Positions 61,863 through 64,000 of a stretch of DNA of 64,000 bases are shown here, piece by piece; position 1 is the stretch's first letter; every line of letters begins with the position of its first letter. The DNA lies in assembly GCF_003182155.1 (NCBI RefSeq), contig NZ_QGTG01000001.1:248001-312000 (forward strand), read 5' to 3'. The notes under the pieces are model-generated. The model worked only from the letters and a program-made list of their open reading frames with translations, did no database searches and was not told the DNA's origin. Made by a program: the position numbers and the translations under genes. The DNA comes from Chitinophaga sp. S165 (GTDB taxonomy: Bacteria > Bacteroidota > Bacteroidia > Chitinophagales > Chitinophagaceae).

Positions 61863-62930
61863 TTATGCGTTCCTGCCGATGCAGTTCAGGTCAGCAAAAG
61901 CTTCTTCAAGACGTTTAACGAAAGTTTCTTCGCCTTTACGCAGCCATACGCGTGGGTCGTAGTATTTTTTATTTGGCTTCTCAGGACCTTCCGGGTTTCC
62001 CAGCTGTGCCTGCAGATAGTCTTTTTTCGCTTCGTAGAAATCATGAATACCTTCCCAGAATGCCCACTGCATGTCTGTATCGATGTTCATTTTGATCACA
62101 CCATAACCCAGTGCTTCATTGATCTGGTGTTTAGGAGAACCGGAACCACCATGGAATACATAATATACTGGTTTAGCAGCAGTGTTATGTTTTTTCTGGA
62201 TGAACTCCTGGCTGTTCTGCAGGATGATCGGACGCAGTTCCACATTACCCGGAGAGTAAACGCCGTGTACGTTACCGAAAGCAGCTGCTACAGTGAAACG
62301 GCTACCTACTTTAGACAGGGTTTCATAAGCGTAAGCTACTTCTTCAGGCTGAGTATACAGTTTGTGGTTTTCAACACCTGAGTTGTCAACACCATCTTCT
62401 TCACCACCGGTTACGCCCAGTTCGATCTCGATGGACATACCCAGTTTGTTCATTCTTTCGAAATATTTCAGGGAAGTTTCTATGTTCTCGTGCAGTGGCT
62501 CTTCGGAGAGGTCCAGCATGTGGGAGCTGTACAGTGGCTGACCGGTCTGTTTCATGAACAGTTCACCGGCATCCAGCAAACCATCGATCCATGGCAACCA
62601 TTTTTTAGCAGCGTGGTCAGTGTGCAATACTACAGGAACACCATAGTATTTTGCCACTTCGTGTACGTGTTTTGCACCGGAAATACCACCGGCAATATTA
62701 GCCTGCAGCTTATCATTCGGCATTCCTTTACCGGCAAAGAACTGCGCACCGCCATTAGAAAACTGAATAATTACAGGTGAGTTTACTTTGGCAGCGGTTT
62801 CCAGTACTGCGTTTACTGAGTTGGTACCCACTACGTTAACAGCAGGCATTGCCCATGCGTTATTCTTGGCATCATTGTACAGCGCATCCAGCTCTTCGCC
62901 GAATAACACGCCAGCTCTGTATTTTCCCAT
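61863..62930 (-). CDS. fba: Class II fructose-bisphosphate aldolase
   Basis: The glycolytic/gluconeogenic zinc enzyme of 355 residues splits fructose 1,6-bisphosphate. Motifs for the Fba class II long form are visible: AMPAVNVVGTNSVNAVLETA, VPVVLHTDHAAKKWLPWID with the zinc-binding His residues, SIEIELGVTGGEEDGVDNSG, VYYVFHGGSGSPKHQINEAL and GVIKMNIDTDMQWAFWEGI. The gene is monocistronic, with a consensus -7 box on the minus strand and a good terminator. The likely metal ion is Zn2+. Confidence 0.97.
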   Translation of the reverse strand: MGKYRAGVLFGEELDALYNDAKNNAWAMPAVNVVGTNSVNAVLETAAKVNSPVIIQFSNGGAQFFAGKGMPNDKLQANIAGGISGAKHVHEVAKYYGVPVVLHTDHAAKKWLPWIDGLLDAGELFMKQTGQPLYSSHMLDLSEEPLHENIETSLKYFERMNKLGMSIEIELGVTGGEEDGVDNSGVENHKLYTQPEEVAYAYETLSKVGSRFTVAAAFGNVHGVYSPGNVELRPIILQNSQEFIQKKHNTAAKPVYYVFHGGSGSPKHQINEALGYGVIKMNIDTDMQWAFWEGIHDFYEAKKDYLQAQLGNPEGPEKPNKKYYDPRVWLRKGEETFVKRLEEAFADLNCIGRNA

Positions 62931-62961
62931 AGCTTTCGGATTGTTTTACATTTAAGGACAG

Positions 62962-62969
62962 CAAATATA
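62962..62969 (-). promoter_or_regulatory. -7 promoter element of the aldolase gene (minus strand)
   Basis: CAAATATA on the plus strand is TATATTTG on the minus strand. It lies 31 bp before the ATG of the aldolase gene. No -33 TTG is obvious. Confidence 0.55.
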
Positions 62970-63137
62970 AGTACTAAAGATTAACTATTATAGTAGAATT
63001 CAGAATAAGAATTGTAAGAATCACAAAAAAAGTGGTCTTTTTTATAGGAATTCGTCATTTTTTCGGGCAAATCCTTGTCGCTGGTCATAGAACTGACCCT
63101 TCGGGATAACAATTGTTTAATATGAAATAAAGACCGG

Positions 63138-64000
63138 TTACAGTCTCGCCAGCAAGTCCCTGAAATATCCAGCCGATTTTAACAGCCGGCTGCCATACCA
63201 TGAGAACATTTCTCCATCTACCAGTTCAATGCGCGCCATTGGCAACAACGCCTGCAATTCTGCAATATGTTTTTCTTTAAAGGGATAAGGTTCTGATGAA
63301 AGCAGTACCAGCTGACAATCCAGTGCTTTCAGTTGTTCAATGTCAATACCCGGATATCGTGGTGTTTCCGCAAAGACGTTTTCCAGTCCGCAGTAACTTA
63401 ACATTGTATGGATGAATGTATCGCCGCCTGCCACCATCCACGGCTCCCGCCAGATAAAATAAGCGGTGCGCAGTGAATCCTGCTTTCGTTTGCTCCGCAC
63501 ATTGGTTTCGTCCGGAATGTCCGGCCGGTGCTTTGCACCAGGTTCGCTCTGTGCGTGCTGCTCACGCTGTATATCCCGTTTGTTTTCGTTTAATTTACTG
63601 AAGCTGAGAGAGATGGTATCTGCCATCCGACTGGCATGTTCACTTTTGCCAGTTATAGTACCGATACTTTTGATCATATCCAGGGCATCCTCCAGTTGAT
63701 GAATGTCGCTCACCCAAACAGGCACGTGCTGCATGAGGGCTTTCACCTGTTCGGCAGTATTCTCTTCCTTATTGGCAATAACCAGGTCGGGTTGCAGGGC
63801 CAGGATCTGGTCGATATGTAGTTGTTTTGTGCCACCTATGCGTGTCTTATTTCGGAACCAGTTGTCTGGATGGATACAGAATTTTGTAATGCCGACCACC
63901 TCTTCATCCAGTCCGAGATCATACAGTAACTCTGTTTGAGAAGGGACCAGGGAGATGATCCGGCGGGGCGGGCAGGGAATGGCCACTTCCCGCCCCATCT
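63138..64000 (-). CDS. Metal-chelate ABC transporter substrate-binding protein, BtuF-like (5' end outside window)
   Basis: The product, read from the window edge, has at least 286 residues. The helical-backbone metal-receptor fold is seen: PPRRIISLVPSQTELLYDLG, VVGITKFCIHPDNWF, TRIGGTKQLHIDQILALQPD, AYFIWREPWMVAGGDTFIHT and VFAETPRYPGIDIEQLKALD. BtuF-type proteins bind cobalamin, and relatives bind haem or iron chelates. No signal peptide is seen because the start is probably beyond 64000; the ATG at 63996-63998 lies inside the domain. A charged insertion with many Lys, Arg and Glu follows the middle helix (residues 130-175) and is longer than usual. No transporter partner gene is present in the window. 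Confidence 0.85.
   Translation of the reverse strand, partial: MGREVAIPCPPRRIISLVPSQTELLYDLGLDEEVVGITKFCIHPDNWFRNKTRIGGTKQLHIDQILALQPDLVIANKEENTAEQVKALMQHVPVWVSDIHQLEDALDMIKSIGTITGKSEHASRMADTISLSFSKLNENKRDIQREQHAQSEPGAKHRPDIPDETNVRSKRKQDSLRTAYFIWREPWMVAGGDTFIHTMLSYCGLENVFAETPRYPGIDIEQLKALDCQLVLLSSEPYPFKEKHIAELQALLPMARIELVDGEMFSWYGSRLLKSAGYFRDLLARL

Overview
The window looks like chromosomal DNA from a member of the Bacteroidota, most likely Chitinophagaceae and close to Chitinophaga. Supporting signs are two SusC/SusD pairs, one with a FecI/FecR-type sigma/anti-sigma pair; a type IX secretion C-terminal domain on a GH76 enzyme; LytS/LytTR and CheR-PAS-kinase signalling; promoters with the TAnnTTTG -7 element; almost no Shine-Dalgarno sequences; and many lipoproteins with short lipoboxes. 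No tRNA, rRNA, CRISPR array, transposase or phage gene was found. It is mostly an ordinary, densely coded stretch of chromosome.

Layout. 1-3.6 kb (minus strand): the kdp potassium-pump operon (kdpB cut by the window edge, kdpA, a tiny kdpF, and an uncharacterised 119-residue gene upstream). 3.9-5.2 kb: a secreted DUF1223 thioredoxin-like protein and an Ohr/OsmC peroxidase. 5.3-6.7 kb: an NtrC-type sigma-54 activator that may serve the kdp genes. 6.8-9.8 kb: a membrane acyltransferase followed by a LytS kinase/LytTR regulator pair. 9.8-11.3 kb: a subtilase lipoprotein. 11.4-12.7 kb: a COG0523 (CobW/ZigA) metallochaperone with a structured leader. 12.9-16.1 kb: a five-gene plus-strand run (tiny lipoprotein, cupin, thioredoxin/DipZ-like protein, cysteine hydrolase, unknown protein). 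16.3-25.2 kb: ECF sigma factor, FecR, STN-type SusC, SusD, then an S15 peptidase, with a very strong hairpin and an 11-bp tandem repeat between the last two. 25.2-30.8 kb: a tiny membrane protein, a LURP-one/scramblase-like protein, CheB, and a 1302-residue CheR-PAS-histidine kinase. 31-37.2 kb: a Pro/Ala-repeat secreted protein and a second SusC/SusD pair without its own regulator. 37.3-42.3 kb: an ene-reductase, a zinc peptidase, several small unknown genes and a Crp/Fnr regulator. 42.4-45.2 kb: a sugar dehydrogenase with its cytochrome c, and a MarR-GNAT fusion. 45.7-49.6 kb: a GH76/crystallin/T9SS enzyme, a CapA-like protein and an NlpC/P60 peptidase. 49.8-53.8 kb: acyl-CoA carboxylase, RNase HI, YceI and a luciferase-like oxidoreductase. 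53.9-64 kb (mainly minus): a secreted concanavalin-like protein, an ABC-type permease without ATPase, START and lipoprotein genes, smpB, accD, class II aldolase and a BtuF-like metal-chelate binding protein cut by the edge.

How the genes work together. The clearest functional unit is sigma-FecR-SusC(STN)-SusD-S15 peptidase, which reads as a substrate-sensing outer-membrane uptake locus whose substrate may be peptidic. The dehydrogenase/cytochrome pair forms a periplasmic oxidation module. Housekeeping genes (smpB, accD, fba, rnhA, the carboxylase beta subunit) sit between the accessory genes. I did not find a convincing wholly new system. The most unusual signals are the 45-bp hairpin with its tandem repeat at 23.1-23.3 kb, the long inverted repeat at 37.2-37.3 kb, the CheB/CheR-kinase pair without chemotaxis partners, and several enzymes that lack a canonical active-site residue (subtilase, thioredoxin-like protein, cysteine hydrolase, sigma-54 activator).
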